From Grimontia marina (GTDB taxonomy: Bacteria > Pseudomonadota > Gammaproteobacteria > Enterobacterales > Vibrionaceae): a stretch of 64,000 nucleotides of DNA. The notes beneath the pieces are model-generated. The model made no database searches, was not told the origin of the DNA, and worked only from the letters and a program-made list of their open reading frames with translations. How positions within the stretch are numbered: the stretch's first letter is position 1; each line of letters starts with the position of its first letter. The position numbers and the translations under genes are program-made. Positions 39,157 to 48,769 of the stretch are shown here, one piece after another. The stretch is taken from the NCBI RefSeq assembly GCF_900060185.1, contig NZ_FIZY01000020.1:1-64000 (forward strand), given 5' to 3'.

Positions 39157-40044
39157 CTACAAGATGTAGACGAACACGAACAGACACAGCCATACCACGT
39201 CCACGAAGTGCCAATACCAAGCACCTGCCTGGAAGGCGAAATGGTGCTGAGGGGTCATGTGACCTTTCAGTACCCTAAGCCAAACAATGAAAAGGATGAT
39301 GGACCCAAGGAAAACGTGCATGCCATGGAAACCAGTAAGCAGGAAGAAGGTGTTCCCGTAGATCCCCGAATCTAGTCGTAGGTTTAGCTCTTGGTATGCG
39401 TGGACATATTCCTCTACCTGAAGCCCGAGGAATATCCACCCCAGAAGTACTGTAACGCCAAGAAACTGTTTGACACGTTGGCGATTACCCTCTTCCATCG
39501 CCACATGCGCAAAGTGCAGCGTGACAGATGAAGTGAGTAGAATAACGGTGTTAATTAGCGGTAAACCCCAAGCTCCCATGGCCGTGGTTTCCGTACCATC
39601 TGGTGTTTTCACCAAAGGCCAGCCTGGAATGAAGTCAGGCCACAGCACCGCCGCCGTCATGGCATTGTTGCTTGCCCCTCCCAGCCATGGAACAGCAATG
39701 ATTCGGGCGTAAAACAATGCACCAAAGAAAGCGGCAAAGAACATCACTTCCGAGAAGATGAACCAACTCATGCCCTGACGGAAGGATCTGTCCATTTGTG
39801 CTGAATACATCCCGCTCATAGATTCATGAATCACATCCCGGAACCAGCCAAACAGCATAAACATTAATATGCCGGTGCCTATCAGCAGCATCCATGGACC
39901 ATTACCACCGAATAATCCGGCGACTGTTGAACCTGCGCCCATCGCGATAAAGAACAGCGCAATAGCACCGACAATCGGCCATTTGCTCTGCGCGGGTACG
40001 TAGTAGTTTTCGTACTGGGCATCTGTACTGGTATCTGTTGTCAT
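39157..40044 (-). CDS. ctaE: Cytochrome c oxidase subunit III
   Basis: The 295-residue seven-helix protein has DVIHESMSGMYSAQMDRSFRQG, FIFSEVMFFAAFFGALFY, LNTVILLTSSVTLHFAH-type helices, LFLGLQVEEYVHAY-like sequence and GFHGMHVFLGSIIL near the end, then WYWHFVDVVWLCLFVFVYIL. These are the marks of subunit III, which stabilises the oxidase and its D proton channel. It is transcribed after ctaG, and its end converges with the small DUF2909 gene. Confidence 0.95.
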   Translation of the reverse strand: MTTDTSTDAQYENYYVPAQSKWPIVGAIALFFIAMGAGSTVAGLFGGNGPWMLLIGTGILMFMLFGWFRDVIHESMSGMYSAQMDRSFRQGMSWFIFSEVMFFAAFFGALFYARIIAVPWLGGASNNAMTAAVLWPDFIPGWPLVKTPDGTETTAMGAWGLPLINTVILLTSSVTLHFAHVAMEEGNRQRVKQFLGVTVLLGWIFLGLQVEEYVHAYQELNLRLDSGIYGNTFFLLTGFHGMHVFLGSIILFIVWLRVLKGHMTPQHHFAFQAGAWYWHFVDVVWLCLFVFVYIL

Positions 40045-40060
40045 GATGACCTCACTGCAT

Positions 40061-40609
40061 TTACTGAGTCACAGGCTCAGTCTTAGCGCTAAACAGGGTA
40101 TATGCCAGCGTCAAGGTGCTGATATCTTCCGGAAGCTCCGGGTCGACATAAAACACCAGAGGAAGCTCTGCGTCTTTTCCTGCTTCAAGGGGCTGGCGGT
40201 TGAAGCAGAAACATTCAATTTTGTTTAGGTACTGGGCTGCCAGACCTGGTGTGACCGAAGGCACTGCCTGTCCTATCGAATTAATGCTCGTGTTGTTGGT
40301 CGCGCGATAAGCAATGGTTCGCGTTTCCCCAGGATGCACAGTGAGCTTCTTCACCTCAGGCACAAAATCCCAGCCAAGGCCGGGATTAATGTAGGCAACA
40401 AACTCAACAGTCACAGTGCGGGAAAAGTCCACCTGATTGCTTTCCGTCGCAGCAACATCACTGGTCTTACCGTTAATCCCAGTGATATCGCAAAAAACGT
40501 CATAGAGCGGGACCAATGCGAAGGCAAAGCCAAACATCAGCACAGCCAAGCCCGCCAGCTTCGCAGCTGAGCGTCCTGTGTTTTGTGTCTGTTGCTCTTG
40601 CTCTGCCAT
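40061..40609 (-). CDS. ctaG: Cytochrome c oxidase assembly protein CtaG/Cox11
   Basis: CtaG is an anchored periplasmic copper chaperone that builds the CuB site of subunit I. The 182-residue protein has one N-terminal membrane helix, VPLYDVFCDITGINGKT, a CGWDF-like sheet region (NPGLGWDFVPEV), and the copper-binding KIECFCFNRQPL in which the CFCF cysteines bind copper. Lies between ctaD and ctaE, the usual order. Confidence 0.95.
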   Translation of the reverse strand: MAEQEQQTQNTGRSAAKLAGLAVLMFGFAFALVPLYDVFCDITGINGKTSDVAATESNQVDFSRTVTVEFVAYINPGLGWDFVPEVKKLTVHPGETRTIAYRATNNTSINSIGQAVPSVTPGLAAQYLNKIECFCFNRQPLEAGKDAELPLVFYVDPELPEDISTLTLAYTLFSAKTEPVTQ

Positions 40610-40619
40610 ACACTATCCC

Positions 40620-42212
40620 TTAATCGATTTTCGGTGGCGTTGAGAAGGTGTGATAAGGCGCTGGAGATGGTACTGTCCACTCCAATCCTTCTGCACCATC
40701 CCACGGCTTCGCTGGTGCAGGCTCACCGCCACGAATACATTTCACCAACAGCACAAGGAAGATGAGCTGGGAGAATCCGAACAGGAATGCACCTACACTC
40801 ACTATCGCGTTGATATCAGCAAACTGCAGGGCATAATCCGGAATACGGCGTGGCATGCCTGCAAGTCCCAGGAAGTGCATTGGGAAAAACAGGATGTTCA
40901 CGGAAATCAGTGAGCACCAGAAGTGCCAGTTGGCCAGAGTCTGGTTGTACATGTGCCCTGTCCATTTTGGCAGCCAATAGTAGGCAGCTGCCATGATGGA
41001 GAAGATGGCACCGGACACCAGAACGTAGTGGAAGTGAGCCACCACAAAGTAGGTATCATGATACTGGAAGTCCACCGGCGTTATTGCCAGCATCAAGCCA
41101 GAGAAGCCCCCTATCGTAAACAACACGATAAAGGCGAGCGCGAACAACATGGGCGTTTCAAAGGTCATAGACCCCCGCCACATCGTGGCCACCCAGTTAA
41201 ACACTTTCACCCCTGTGGGCACCGATATCAGCATGGTGCAATACATGAAAAAGAGTTCGGCAAACACCGGCATTCCGGTTGTAAACATGTGGTGAGCCCA
41301 AACGACGAAGCTCAGGCCTGCAATCGATGCGGTCGCGTATACCATGGAGGCATAACCAAACAGGGGTTTGCGGGCAAACGCTGGCACGATAGCAGAGATA
41401 ATCCCGAAGCTTGGCAGGATCATGATGTACACCTCTGGATGTCCGAAGAACCAGAAGATGTGTTGGAACATGACCGGGTCGCCACCACCGGCGGCATCGA
41501 AGAACGATGTGCCGAAATACTTATCAGTGAGCACCATGGTGACCGCACCAGCAAGCACTGGCATCACCGCAATCAATAGAAACGCAGTGATAAACCAAGT
41601 CCAGACGAACAGCGGCATTTTCATGTAGGTCATGCCAGGGGCACGTAGGTTCATGATGGTCACAATCACGTTTATCGCGCCCATAATGGAACTGATACCC
41701 ATGATGTGCACAGCAAACACAAACAATGCTGTGCTGTCTGGTGAGTATGTGGTAGAGAGCGGCGCATAGAAGGTCCAGCCAAAGTTTGGACCGCCTCCTT
41801 CCATAAACAGTGACATGATGAGCATTAGAAATGCGAACGGCAAAATCCAGAAGCTCCAGTTGTTCATTCTGGGTAGCGCCATATCCGGCGCGCCAATCAT
41901 CATCGGCACCATCCAGTTCGCCAATCCGGTAAAGGCTGGCATCACTGCACCAAACACCATGATAAGACCATGAACTGTGGTCATCTGGTTAAAGAAGTTG
42001 GGGTCGACCAGTTGCAAGCCAGGCTGAAACAATTCCGCCCGGATAACCAATGCCATTGCCCCACCCAGCAAAAACATGGTGAAGCTGAAAATCAGATACA
42101 TTGAGCCGATGTCTTTATGGTTGGTCGTTAACAGCCAACGCATTAACCCTCGGGGCTTATGATCATGGTCGTGATCATCGTGACCGACCTGATCAGGCGT
42201 CATATCCGTCAT
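40620..42212 (-). CDS. ctaD: Cytochrome c oxidase subunit I
   Basis: This 530-residue catalytic subunit has twelve membrane helices and carries heme a, heme a3 and CuB. Visible ligands and channel residues include TTVHGLIMVFGAVMPAF (heme a histidine), FFGHPEVYIMILP (CuB histidine and its cross-linked tyrosine, a K-channel element), WAHHMFTTGM (two CuB histidines) and HDTYFVVAHFHYVL (heme a3 and heme a histidines). An acidic, histidine-rich N-terminus (GHDDHDHDHKPRG) may bind metal. ATG 42212 follows AAGGAG. This is an A-type heme-copper oxidase. Confidence 0.97.
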   Translation of the reverse strand: MTDMTPDQVGHDDHDHDHKPRGLMRWLLTTNHKDIGSMYLIFSFTMFLLGGAMALVIRAELFQPGLQLVDPNFFNQMTTVHGLIMVFGAVMPAFTGLANWMVPMMIGAPDMALPRMNNWSFWILPFAFLMLIMSLFMEGGGPNFGWTFYAPLSTTYSPDSTALFVFAVHIMGISSIMGAINVIVTIMNLRAPGMTYMKMPLFVWTWFITAFLLIAVMPVLAGAVTMVLTDKYFGTSFFDAAGGGDPVMFQHIFWFFGHPEVYIMILPSFGIISAIVPAFARKPLFGYASMVYATASIAGLSFVVWAHHMFTTGMPVFAELFFMYCTMLISVPTGVKVFNWVATMWRGSMTFETPMLFALAFIVLFTIGGFSGLMLAITPVDFQYHDTYFVVAHFHYVLVSGAIFSIMAAAYYWLPKWTGHMYNQTLANWHFWCSLISVNILFFPMHFLGLAGMPRRIPDYALQFADINAIVSVGAFLFGFSQLIFLVLLVKCIRGGEPAPAKPWDGAEGLEWTVPSPAPYHTFSTPPKID

Positions 42213-42224
42213 TGCGATTTCTCC

Positions 42225-43373
42225 TTAAAGATCGTCACCGTTGAGCACAGCATTGATTTGAGATGCCTGAATGGCATCACCCGTGTTGTTGCCCCAAGCA
42301 TTTCGCTCGTAGGTGATGACCGCAGCCAGCTCCTTAAGGCCAAGCTGCGCGCCAAATGCCTGCATGGCAGTCCCTGACTTGCCGTGAATGACGATATTGA
42401 GGTGGTCGAGCACCTTGTCAGGGTCAGCCGAGATGCCTTGTTGAGCAAGTGCAGGGAAGACTCCTGGGAGACCCAGGCCATTGACCTGATGACAAGCAGC
42501 ACAGCGTGAGTTGTAAACCTCCTCACCCAGTTCCATCAGCTCGTCCATGTTCATGTTCATCGCAAGCAGTTTCTGCTCTTCTTCCTTCACCTTGGCTTGC
42601 GCGGCTGCAGTTTCCGTGACCCAAGCGTCAAACTCTTCAACTGGCTTGGCTATAACCACAATTGGCATAAAGCCATGGTCTTTGCCGCAAAGCTCCGCGC
42701 ATTGACCGCGGTAGATGCCCGGCTTGTCGATACGCGTCCAAGCCTCATTGATGAAGCCAGGGTTTGCGTCTTTCTTCACCGCAAAATCTGGCACCCACCA
42801 AGAGTGGATAACGTCTTCAGAGGTGATCAGAAAACGCACTTTCTTACCAGTTGGTACCACTAAGGGTCTATCAACTTCCAGCAGGTAAGTTTCGCGCTTA
42901 GTCGCTTCACCATCGATTTGAGCAGCCGATGTCGCCAGCAAAGAGAAGAATTCCACGTCATGGTCAAAATAGCGGTAATGCCATTTCCACTGAGATCCAG
43001 TCACCTGAATGGTCAGCTCAGAGTCAGAAGGGTCTTCCATTGCCAGAAGCACATTGGTTGCAGGTACAGCCATAGCTATCAGGATCAGAAAAGGAATCAG
43101 CGTCCAGAGAATTTCCACCTTGGTGCTTTCGTGGAAATTCGCTGCTACTGCACCTTTCGATTTACGGTGATGGATAATGGCCCAAAACATTGCCCCGAAA
43201 ACAACCACACCGATAGCCACACAGATCCAGAGAATCGTCATATGAAGGCCATACACCTTTTCACTGATCTCTGTGACGCCAGGGGTCAAGTTAAACGAGG
43301 ACACTTCGTTTGCAGCATTAGCGGCAAACGAAGAAAAAATTGCGAGCGCGTATAGAAGCTGGCGAGTCTTCAC
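42225..43373 (-). CDS. ctaC: Cytochrome c oxidase subunit II with fused cytochrome c domain
   Basis: The 382-residue subunit has a signal-like N-terminus, two membrane helices, the aromatic GSQWKWHYRYF and the CuA site in CAELCGKDHGFM. A C-terminal domain carries a heme c motif CAACH near residue 284 with a later methionine (GTAMQAFG), making this a caa3-type oxidase that can take electrons through its own cytochrome c. GTG 43373 is chosen because GAGGAGGG lies just upstream; the frame before it lacks homology. It is the first gene of the oxidase operon. Confidence 0.94.
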   Translation of the reverse strand: MKTRQLLYALAIFSSFAANAANEVSSFNLTPGVTEISEKVYGLHMTILWICVAIGVVVFGAMFWAIIHHRKSKGAVAANFHESTKVEILWTLIPFLILIAMAVPATNVLLAMEDPSDSELTIQVTGSQWKWHYRYFDHDVEFFSLLATSAAQIDGEATKRETYLLEVDRPLVVPTGKKVRFLITSEDVIHSWWVPDFAVKKDANPGFINEAWTRIDKPGIYRGQCAELCGKDHGFMPIVVIAKPVEEFDAWVTETAAAQAKVKEEEQKLLAMNMNMDELMELGEEVYNSRCAACHQVNGLGLPGVFPALAQQGISADPDKVLDHLNIVIHGKSGTAMQAFGAQLGLKELAAVITYERNAWGNNTGDAIQASQINAVLNGDDL

Positions 43374-43728
43374 CGGTTCCCTCCTCAAAGTCACTTCGCA
43401 GTGCAAAATGTAAATGGATAAAAAATAAAAGTTCGATTAACACTATATTTACAAATAAAGTTAGGCAAGGAACGTGGAAAGAACAAAATTTGAGTAGCAA
43501 AATGCGCCGAAACATGATGCCAGCCACGAATTTACGAGATAAAGACAACTGTTTCACCCGCAACGATTTTGTGCCGCTTTTCTTAAAAAACTACTGAAAT
43601 TCAAGGCAGAAATATCTTTATATTAAGAAGAGTTACTAAAAGTTTTGTGGAAAGTGACCACCCGGAACAAAGAATTGCGGGTGTGCAAAAATGCAGAGGA
43701 GAAGCGGCTTGTAGCACGAAAGATCCGT
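43374..43728. other. Gene-free region upstream of the oxidase operon
   Basis: About 355 bp between ctaC and the lexA terminator are AT-rich and hold no convincing gene on either strand. The promoter for ctaC-ctaD-ctaG-ctaE should lie here. I see no clean sigma-70 pair, sigma-54 box or operator. Confidence 0.5.
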
Positions 43729-43778
43729 AAAAAGAAAGGCAGCCACGGACTTTTCATCCGAAGCTGCCTGTTTCTTTA
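43729..43778 (-). terminator. Terminator of lexA
   Basis: On the minus strand AAAGAAA-CA-GGCAGC pairs with GCTGCC-TTTCTTT around an internal CGGA/TCCG mini-stem, and a T-run follows. It lies 26 bp after the lexA stop. Confidence 0.75.
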
Positions 43779-43803
43779 ACTCTTGTAACGCGAAGTCGGT
43801 GGG

Positions 43804-44427
43804 TTACATCCAGTCTGTGTTGCGAATCACACCAACAGCGATACCTTCGATGGTGAGATGCTGTTGGGAAAGGTCGACCACGATAGGCGCAAACTCTTCA
43901 TTCTCAGCATGAAGCAGCACCTGATTACCTTTGCGCTCAAGGCGCTTCACCGTCACATCATCTTCAACACGGGCAACTACCACCTGACCGTTTCGCACAT
44001 CCTGTGTTTTATGAACTGCTAGCAGGTCACCGTCCATAATACCGATGTTTTTCATACTCATACCACTAACACGTAGCAGAAAGTCAGCATTTGGTTTGAA
44101 CAGGTTTGGGTCCACCTGGTAGTGCATTTCTACATGCTCTTGCGCGAGGATAGGCTCACCGGCAGCGACGCGACCAATCAAAGGAAGACCGTCGTCGTCG
44201 TTTGCTGATTCAGTTTCCACCAGTAAGCGGATGCCACGCGATGCACCAGGCACGATTTCAAGCACGCCTTTACGCGCCAGCGCTTTCAGATGTTCTTCAG
44301 CAGCATTGGCGGAGCGGAACCCCAGTTCTCTCGCGATCTCGGCACGCGTTGGTGGCATGCCGGTGTCCTCGATCTTTGCTTTGATCAAATCAAAGACTTG
44401 CTGTTGTCTTGCGGTTAACGGCTTCAT
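43804..44427 (-). CDS. lexA: LexA repressor
   Basis: LexA represses SOS genes and cleaves itself when stimulated by RecA filaments. The 207-residue protein has the winged helix [24 protein letters not shown], the cleavage site Ala89-Gly90 in GRVAAGEP, catalytic Ser124 in SGMSMKNIG, and Lys161 in DDVTVKR. Two tandem SOS boxes lie just upstream, so it is autoregulated. It is divergent from plsB, as lexA is near plsB in enterics and vibrios. Confidence 0.97.
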   Translation of the reverse strand: MKPLTARQQQVFDLIKAKIEDTGMPPTRAEIARELGFRSANAAEEHLKALARKGVLEIVPGASRGIRLLVETESANDDDGLPLIGRVAAGEPILAQEHVEMHYQVDPNLFKPNADFLLRVSGMSMKNIGIMDGDLLAVHKTQDVRNGQVVVARVEDDVTVKRLERKGNQVLLHAENEEFAPIVVDLSQQHLTIEGIAVGVIRNTDWM

Positions 44428-44435
44428 ATCATGAC

Positions 44436-44451
44436 CTGTCTTTTTATACAG
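44436..44451. promoter_or_regulatory. LexA (SOS) box 1
   Basis: CTGT-N8-ACAG matches the LexA consensus with both half-sites perfect and an AT-rich spacer. It begins 8 bp before the lexA ATG and overlaps a likely -10 box (TATAAA on the minus strand). Confidence 0.9.
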
Positions 44452-44455
44452 TTAA

Positions 44456-44471
44456 CTGTGAGTATATCCAG
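44456..44471. promoter_or_regulatory. LexA (SOS) box 2
   Basis: CTGT-N8-CCAG, one mismatch from consensus, is centred 20 bp from the first box, the same two-box layout as the E. coli lexA promoter. The spacing puts both boxes on about the same DNA face. Confidence 0.82.
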
Positions 44472-44671
44472 TGTTTAACCGCTTGAAAAGGCGGATTTTG
44501 CACCAATCTGTAATAAAGGCCCTATTTGGCTCACATTTTTCTGACTGCCCAGGTCGCCAGAACTTGGCTCATCCATGACATAAGCCTTCGTATTGGTGTC
44601 ATTTCCCTGCAAGTTCGGAGATGTTTTCTGCTAGACTTGCCACGCACTAAACTTAAGAGGCCGCGATTCAG

Positions 44672-47104
44672 ATGTCTGCTTGCCAATCAATCTACCAGAA
44701 GTTATTGAATTTACCGCTGTCGGTGCTGGTGAAAACTATCAGTATACCGTCTGACCCCATAAACCAACTGGACCTGGATTTGTCCCGTCCTATGGTTTAT
44801 GTGTTGCCATTCCGCTCTCATACTGATCTGCTGACACTTCGCAGCAGTTGTCTGCAGCTGGGTCTGCCCGATCCCCTTGAGCCGCTTGAGCTAGGTGGAA
44901 AAAGCCTGCCGCGTTATGTATTCATCTCTCAGGGCAAGCGCATGTTCAAAGACAGCGACCCTATCCCGGCAGATTCTATTGAACTGTTCACCGAGTGGCT
45001 CGAACTCCACAAGCGTGACACTGAACTCGACATCCAGATGGTGCCAGCGTCTGTGGTCTGGAACCGCGATCCGGGTAATGAGTCCCGCCCCGCAGCGCCT
45101 GCTCTTCAAGCGATGAACGGCCTGCAAAAGTGCTACACCATTTTGACACTGGGTCGCGACAGCATGGTTCGCCTGAGTAACGCGGTTTCACTGCGTTATA
45201 TGGCAGACAAGCACGGCACGGACACTACAATCGCGAACAAACTGGCGCGTGTGGCGAAAATTCATTTCTCACGCCAGAAAATGGCGGCATCCGGGCCTGG
45301 CCTACCCGACCGCCAATTGCTATTCAAGCGCTTGCTGGCATCCAAAGCCATTGATAAAGCGGTACAGGATGAGGCAGCAAGCCGTGATGTGCCGGTTGAG
45401 AAAGTGCGCAAAGAAGCCATCGACATGATGGAAGAAATCGCAGCGGACTTCTCGCCGAGCCTTATCCGTTATGCTGACCGCCTGCTGACGTGGCTTTGGA
45501 ATAAACTGTATCAAGGCCTTAATATCAATAACTCCGAGCGTGTGCGAAAGCTCGCACAGGATGGTCATGAGATTGTGTACGTGCCTTGTCATCGCTCACA
45601 CATGGACTATCTGCTGCTTTCTTACGTGCTTTACAAAGAAGGGCTGGTACCCCCGCACATCGCTGCGGGCGTTAATCTGAACTTCTTCCCAGCAGGCCCG
45701 ATTTTCCGCCGTGGTGGAGCGTTCTTTCTACGTCGTACCTTTAAAGGCAATCGCCTTTACTCCACCGTATTCCGAGAATACCTGGCAGAGCTTTTCGCTA
45801 AAGGTTACTCGGTAGAATACTTCTCTGAAGGTGGCCGTTCGCGAACCGGTCGCTTGCTTCCGGCAAAAACCGGCATGCTGGCAATGACCATTCAAGCCAT
45901 GCTGCGAGGTCTCAAGCGCCCAGTGACACTGGTGCCAGTCTACATCGGTTACGAGCACGTGATGGAAGTCAGTACTTACGCTAAAGAGCTACAGGGTAAG
46001 CGCAAAGAGAAAGAAAGCTTCGGCCAGGTACTGGGTATTCTTCGAAAGCTGCGTAACTATGGTAAGGGATACGTGAACTTCGGCGAACCTATTTCGGTGA
46101 ACCACTTTCTGAATGAAAAAGCACCGGATTGGCAAAAGGATATCGATCCTATTGAACCTCAGCGCCCTGACTGGCTGCTTCCAGCTGTTAACGGCCTCGC
46201 TGAGCGTATGATGACAAAAATCAACGATGCAGCTGCTGCCAACGCTCTGACCCTGTCTGCTACGGCGCTTCTGGCTTCCCGTCAGAGTGCTCTAAGCCGT
46301 GAAGCGCTAGAAGAACAAATCACCATTTATCTCGAACTGCTTCGCCAGGTACCGTATTCATCGACCAGTACAGTACCAGCAGATTCCGCGCAGGAACTGG
46401 TTGAACACGCGCTGAGTCTGAATAAGTTCGTGGTTGAAAAAGACTCGTTGGGTGAAGTGATTTCACTGGACCGTCAACAGGCCATCCTGATGACCTTCTA
46501 CCGCAACAACATCATTCATCTGTTCGCAGTACCATCGCTGATCGCGCAGATGCTGGTATTCAAGACCAGTGTTTCACGTGAAAACCTGATGGACTCGATT
46601 CGCCAGCTGTACCCATTGCTGAAAGCTGAGTTATTCATGAACTTTGATGATGCTGCGCTACAAAGCTACATCGATGCAACCCTGATAGAACTTGAGCGTC
46701 AGTCGCTTATTACCATTGACGATAACACCATCAGCCGAAACAACTGCAAGCTCAACCAGCTTCAGTTACTGGGTCGTACCATCGCTGAGACCCTGCAGCG
46801 CTATGCGATCACTCTGACCCTGTTCAGCCATGAGCCGGATACTTCGAAGTCCGATCTGGAGCAACAAAGCCAGATGATGGCACAGCGCCTAAGTCGTCTA
46901 CACGGCATCAACGCCCCAGAGTTCTTCGACAAGGGTGTCTTCGCGACCCTGCTGAACTCTCTGCGTGAGCAGGGCTATCTGAATGACGATGACCACGCAC
47001 GTGCAGACCGCGTAGAAGCACTCCGTGAATGTGTGTTTGGCTTGATTTCACCGGAAGTACAACTGACCATCCAGGCTATCCTGAATCAGCCATCGGAAAG
47101 CTGA
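44672..47104 (+). CDS. plsB: Glycerol-3-phosphate 1-O-acyltransferase
   Basis: PlsB acylates sn-glycerol 3-phosphate using acyl-ACP or acyl-CoA, the first step of phospholipid synthesis, on the inner membrane. The 810-residue protein has the catalytic HxxxxD box in [11 protein letters not shown] near residue 308, [13 protein letters not shown], the glycerol-phosphate-binding [12 protein letters not shown] and [14 protein letters not shown]. Length matches the gammaproteobacterial PlsB. Between lexA and ubiA, the conserved order. Its upstream region extends about 200 bp and is shared with lexA. Confidence 0.97.
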   Translation: MSACQSIYQKLLNLPLSVLVKTISIPSDPINQLDLDLSRPMVYVLPFRSHTDLLTLRSSCLQLGLPDPLEPLELGGKSLPRYVFISQGKRMFKDSDPIPADSIELFTEWLELHKRDTELDIQMVPASVVWNRDPGNESRPAAPALQAMNGLQKCYTILTLGRDSMVRLSNAVSLRYMADKHGTDTTIANKLARVAKIHFSRQKMAASGPGLPDRQLLFKRLLASKAIDKAVQDEAASRDVPVEKVRKEAIDMMEEIAADFSPSLIRYADRLLTWLWNKLYQGLNINNSERVRKLAQDGHEIVYVPCHRSHMDYLLLSYVLYKEGLVPPHIAAGVNLNFFPAGPIFRRGGAFFLRRTFKGNRLYSTVFREYLAELFAKGYSVEYFSEGGRSRTGRLLPAKTGMLAMTIQAMLRGLKRPVTLVPVYIGYEHVMEVSTYAKELQGKRKEKESFGQVLGILRKLRNYGKGYVNFGEPISVNHFLNEKAPDWQKDIDPIEPQRPDWLLPAVNGLAERMMTKINDAAAANALTLSATALLASRQSALSREALEEQITIYLELLRQVPYSSTSTVPADSAQELVEHALSLNKFVVEKDSLGEVISLDRQQAILMTFYRNNIIHLFAVPSLIAQMLVFKTSVSRENLMDSIRQLYPLLKAELFMNFDDAALQSYIDATLIELERQSLITIDDNTISRNNCKLNQLQLLGRTIAETLQRYAITLTLFSHEPDTSKSDLEQQSQMMAQRLSRLHGINAPEFFDKGVFATLLNSLREQGYLNDDDHARADRVEALRECVFGLISPEVQLTIQAILNQPSES

Positions 47105-47122
47105 TAATTAGTTCGCCGAAAC

Positions 47123-47151
47123 AAAAAGCTCGCCCAAATGGCGAGTTTTTT
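47123..47151. terminator. Bidirectional terminator between plsB and ubiA
   Basis: CTCGCC/GGCGAG with a 5-nt loop has an A-run before it and a T-run after it, between convergent plsB and ubiA. Confidence 0.82.
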
Positions 47152-47170
47152 GTTTCCGCTATGCTTTGTA

Positions 47171-48031
47171 TTACTTGATTAACACAGCAAGCGCTAAGCC
47201 AATAAATACCAGCATCCCGACATAGTTATTGTTTAAAAATGCCTTGAAACAAAGCTCCCGCTCGCGGCCGCGCGCCAGCCACTGTTGATAAACAAACAGA
47301 GCCGAAGCGGCGAGCAAGAACCAGTAGTAAACCTGTGAGAGCCCGCAGAGGAAACCCACTAGCACCAACAGCAAGATCGTCACCAGTTGCAGGATACCAA
47401 CGGCGATCTTGTCGAAGCGCCCAAAGATAATGGCAGAAGATTTGATGCCAACTTTCAGATCATCATCGCGATCAACCATGGCATACAGGGTGTCATAGGC
47501 CACGGTCCATAACACATTGGCAAGAAATAACATCCACGCCACAGGCGGCAATTCGCCAGACTGTGCTGCGTAGGCCATTGGGATTGCCCAACTGAACGCC
47601 ATGCCAAGTACCAACTGCGGCATGTGGGTATAGCGTTTCATGAAAGGATAGACAGATGCTAAAAGTGCGGCGACCACTGACAACTTAATGGTTAGTGAAT
47701 CCAGCGTCAGCACCAGCAGGAATGCCCCTAAAATCAGCAAACCAAACAGCGCTAGCGCCTCTTTAGCGGTCACCAACCCTGAAGGTAGTGGACGAGCTTG
47801 GGTACGTTTCACATGACCATCAAAGTTGCGGTCAGCGAAGTCGTTAATTACACATCCCGCTGCGCGCATCATGATAACGCCGAGCACAAAGACTACCAGA
47901 ACATGTAGGTTTGGCATTCCATCTGCTGCCAGAAACAATGCCCACAGCGTTGGCCACAATAGCAACAAGCTGCCAATTGGCCTGTCCATTCGCGTTAATT
48001 GCCAATATGCTCTCGCCTTGGCTACATCCAT
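47171..48031 (-). CDS. ubiA: 4-hydroxybenzoate octaprenyltransferase
   Basis: UbiA joins the polyprenyl tail to 4-hydroxybenzoate in ubiquinone synthesis, in the inner membrane. The 286-residue protein has the first aspartate-rich motif [18 protein letters not shown] and the second in [16 protein letters not shown], with about nine hydrophobic segments between and after. Its ATG abuts the ubiC stop directly, so the two form an operon that acts in sequence. Confidence 0.96.
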   Translation of the reverse strand: MDVAKARAYWQLTRMDRPIGSLLLLWPTLWALFLAADGMPNLHVLVVFVLGVIMMRAAGCVINDFADRNFDGHVKRTQARPLPSGLVTAKEALALFGLLILGAFLLVLTLDSLTIKLSVVAALLASVYPFMKRYTHMPQLVLGMAFSWAIPMAYAAQSGELPPVAWMLFLANVLWTVAYDTLYAMVDRDDDLKVGIKSSAIIFGRFDKIAVGILQLVTILLLVLVGFLCGLSQVYYWFLLAASALFVYQQWLARGRERELCFKAFLNNNYVGMLVFIGLALAVLIK

Positions 48032-48568
48032 TCAGCCTTCCTCCTGATACACCGGTGCATCCGGTAAAAACAGCTCAGAAACCAGCATCGGCTTTTCGTT
48101 GACCCACAAACGCGAACGACGCGCCAGTAGGGACCGTCCTTCCACCACCACGGTAGCAACTTCAATCGCATCGCGGCGGGCATTTGCCTGGTTGAACACG
48201 CGCTGCCCTAAAGGCACCGCGCCAAGATCTGCAATGTCCTGCTCTTTTTCTGTCAGGGTTGATTTAGGCACCAAAGTACGGGCACACAACCAAGCATCCC
48301 CATCTCCTGACAGCACCACTTCACGCACCATGCAAGGCTCTTCACCTAACAGGCTAAGTTCATTTTCAGCCAGGGCTGATTGTTCTATTTCGTGTAAGCC
48401 CAGTAGCTCTACTGCCAGCGTAAGACAGCGCGCTTTCAACCTCTCAGTCATCGAGTGGCGTTCCAATAGCCACGCCCCTTCGCGGGTTGTTTCCAGCGTT
48501 TGCCAGTCTGGTTCCTCCCACCTTGCATTCATGAGAGCTTGTAAGTGTAATTCCTTGAATTCTGACAT
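48032..48568 (-). CDS. ubiC: Chorismate pyruvate-lyase
   Basis: UbiC splits chorismate into 4-hydroxybenzoate and pyruvate, committing carbon to ubiquinone. The 178-residue protein shows the UbiC marks WLLERHSMTERLKARC, MVREVVLSGDG with a catalytic-site arginine, WLCARTLVP and RSRLWVNEKPMLVSELFLP. ATG 48568 follows AGGATAAC and is preferred over an upstream in-frame start. First gene of ubiC-ubiA; its upstream region contains a large inverted repeat. Confidence 0.95.
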   Translation of the reverse strand: MSEFKELHLQALMNARWEEPDWQTLETTREGAWLLERHSMTERLKARCLTLAVELLGLHEIEQSALAENELSLLGEEPCMVREVVLSGDGDAWLCARTLVPKSTLTEKEQDIADLGAVPLGQRVFNQANARRDAIEVATVVVEGRSLLARRSRLWVNEKPMLVSELFLPDAPVYQEEG

Positions 48569-48636
48569 GTTATCCTGAGCCGAAGAGCAAAAAAACCACA
48601 AAACTTTCGCCGAATCGGCCAATAGTGTTTAGTATT

Positions 48637-48687
48637 AATATACGTAAACCACTAAGAGACTCAGACTTTAAGTGGCTTACGTATATT
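48637..48687. repeat. 17-bp inverted repeat between ubiC and the fliL-like gene
   Basis: Arms 48637-48653 and 48671-48687 are complementary at 16 of 17 positions (core TATACGTAA) and surround a 17-nt loop. No T-run follows, so it is not a terminator. It lies in the shared upstream region of two divergent genes, so an operator or a structured transcript is possible. Confidence 0.85.
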
Positions 48688-48769
48688 GCGCTATTGTACA
48701 AGCTGTGCCTCGAAACGCGCAGCTAAACTACCATAAGAGATTGATGAAATCCGGGGTTTGGCAAAAACC

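Noticed and set aside
48730-48760. TAAA-N15-GATGAAAT upstream of the fliL-like gene as a possible sigma-28 promoter.
   Set aside because: Only four of eight -10 positions match, unlike the convincing site at 31888-31914.
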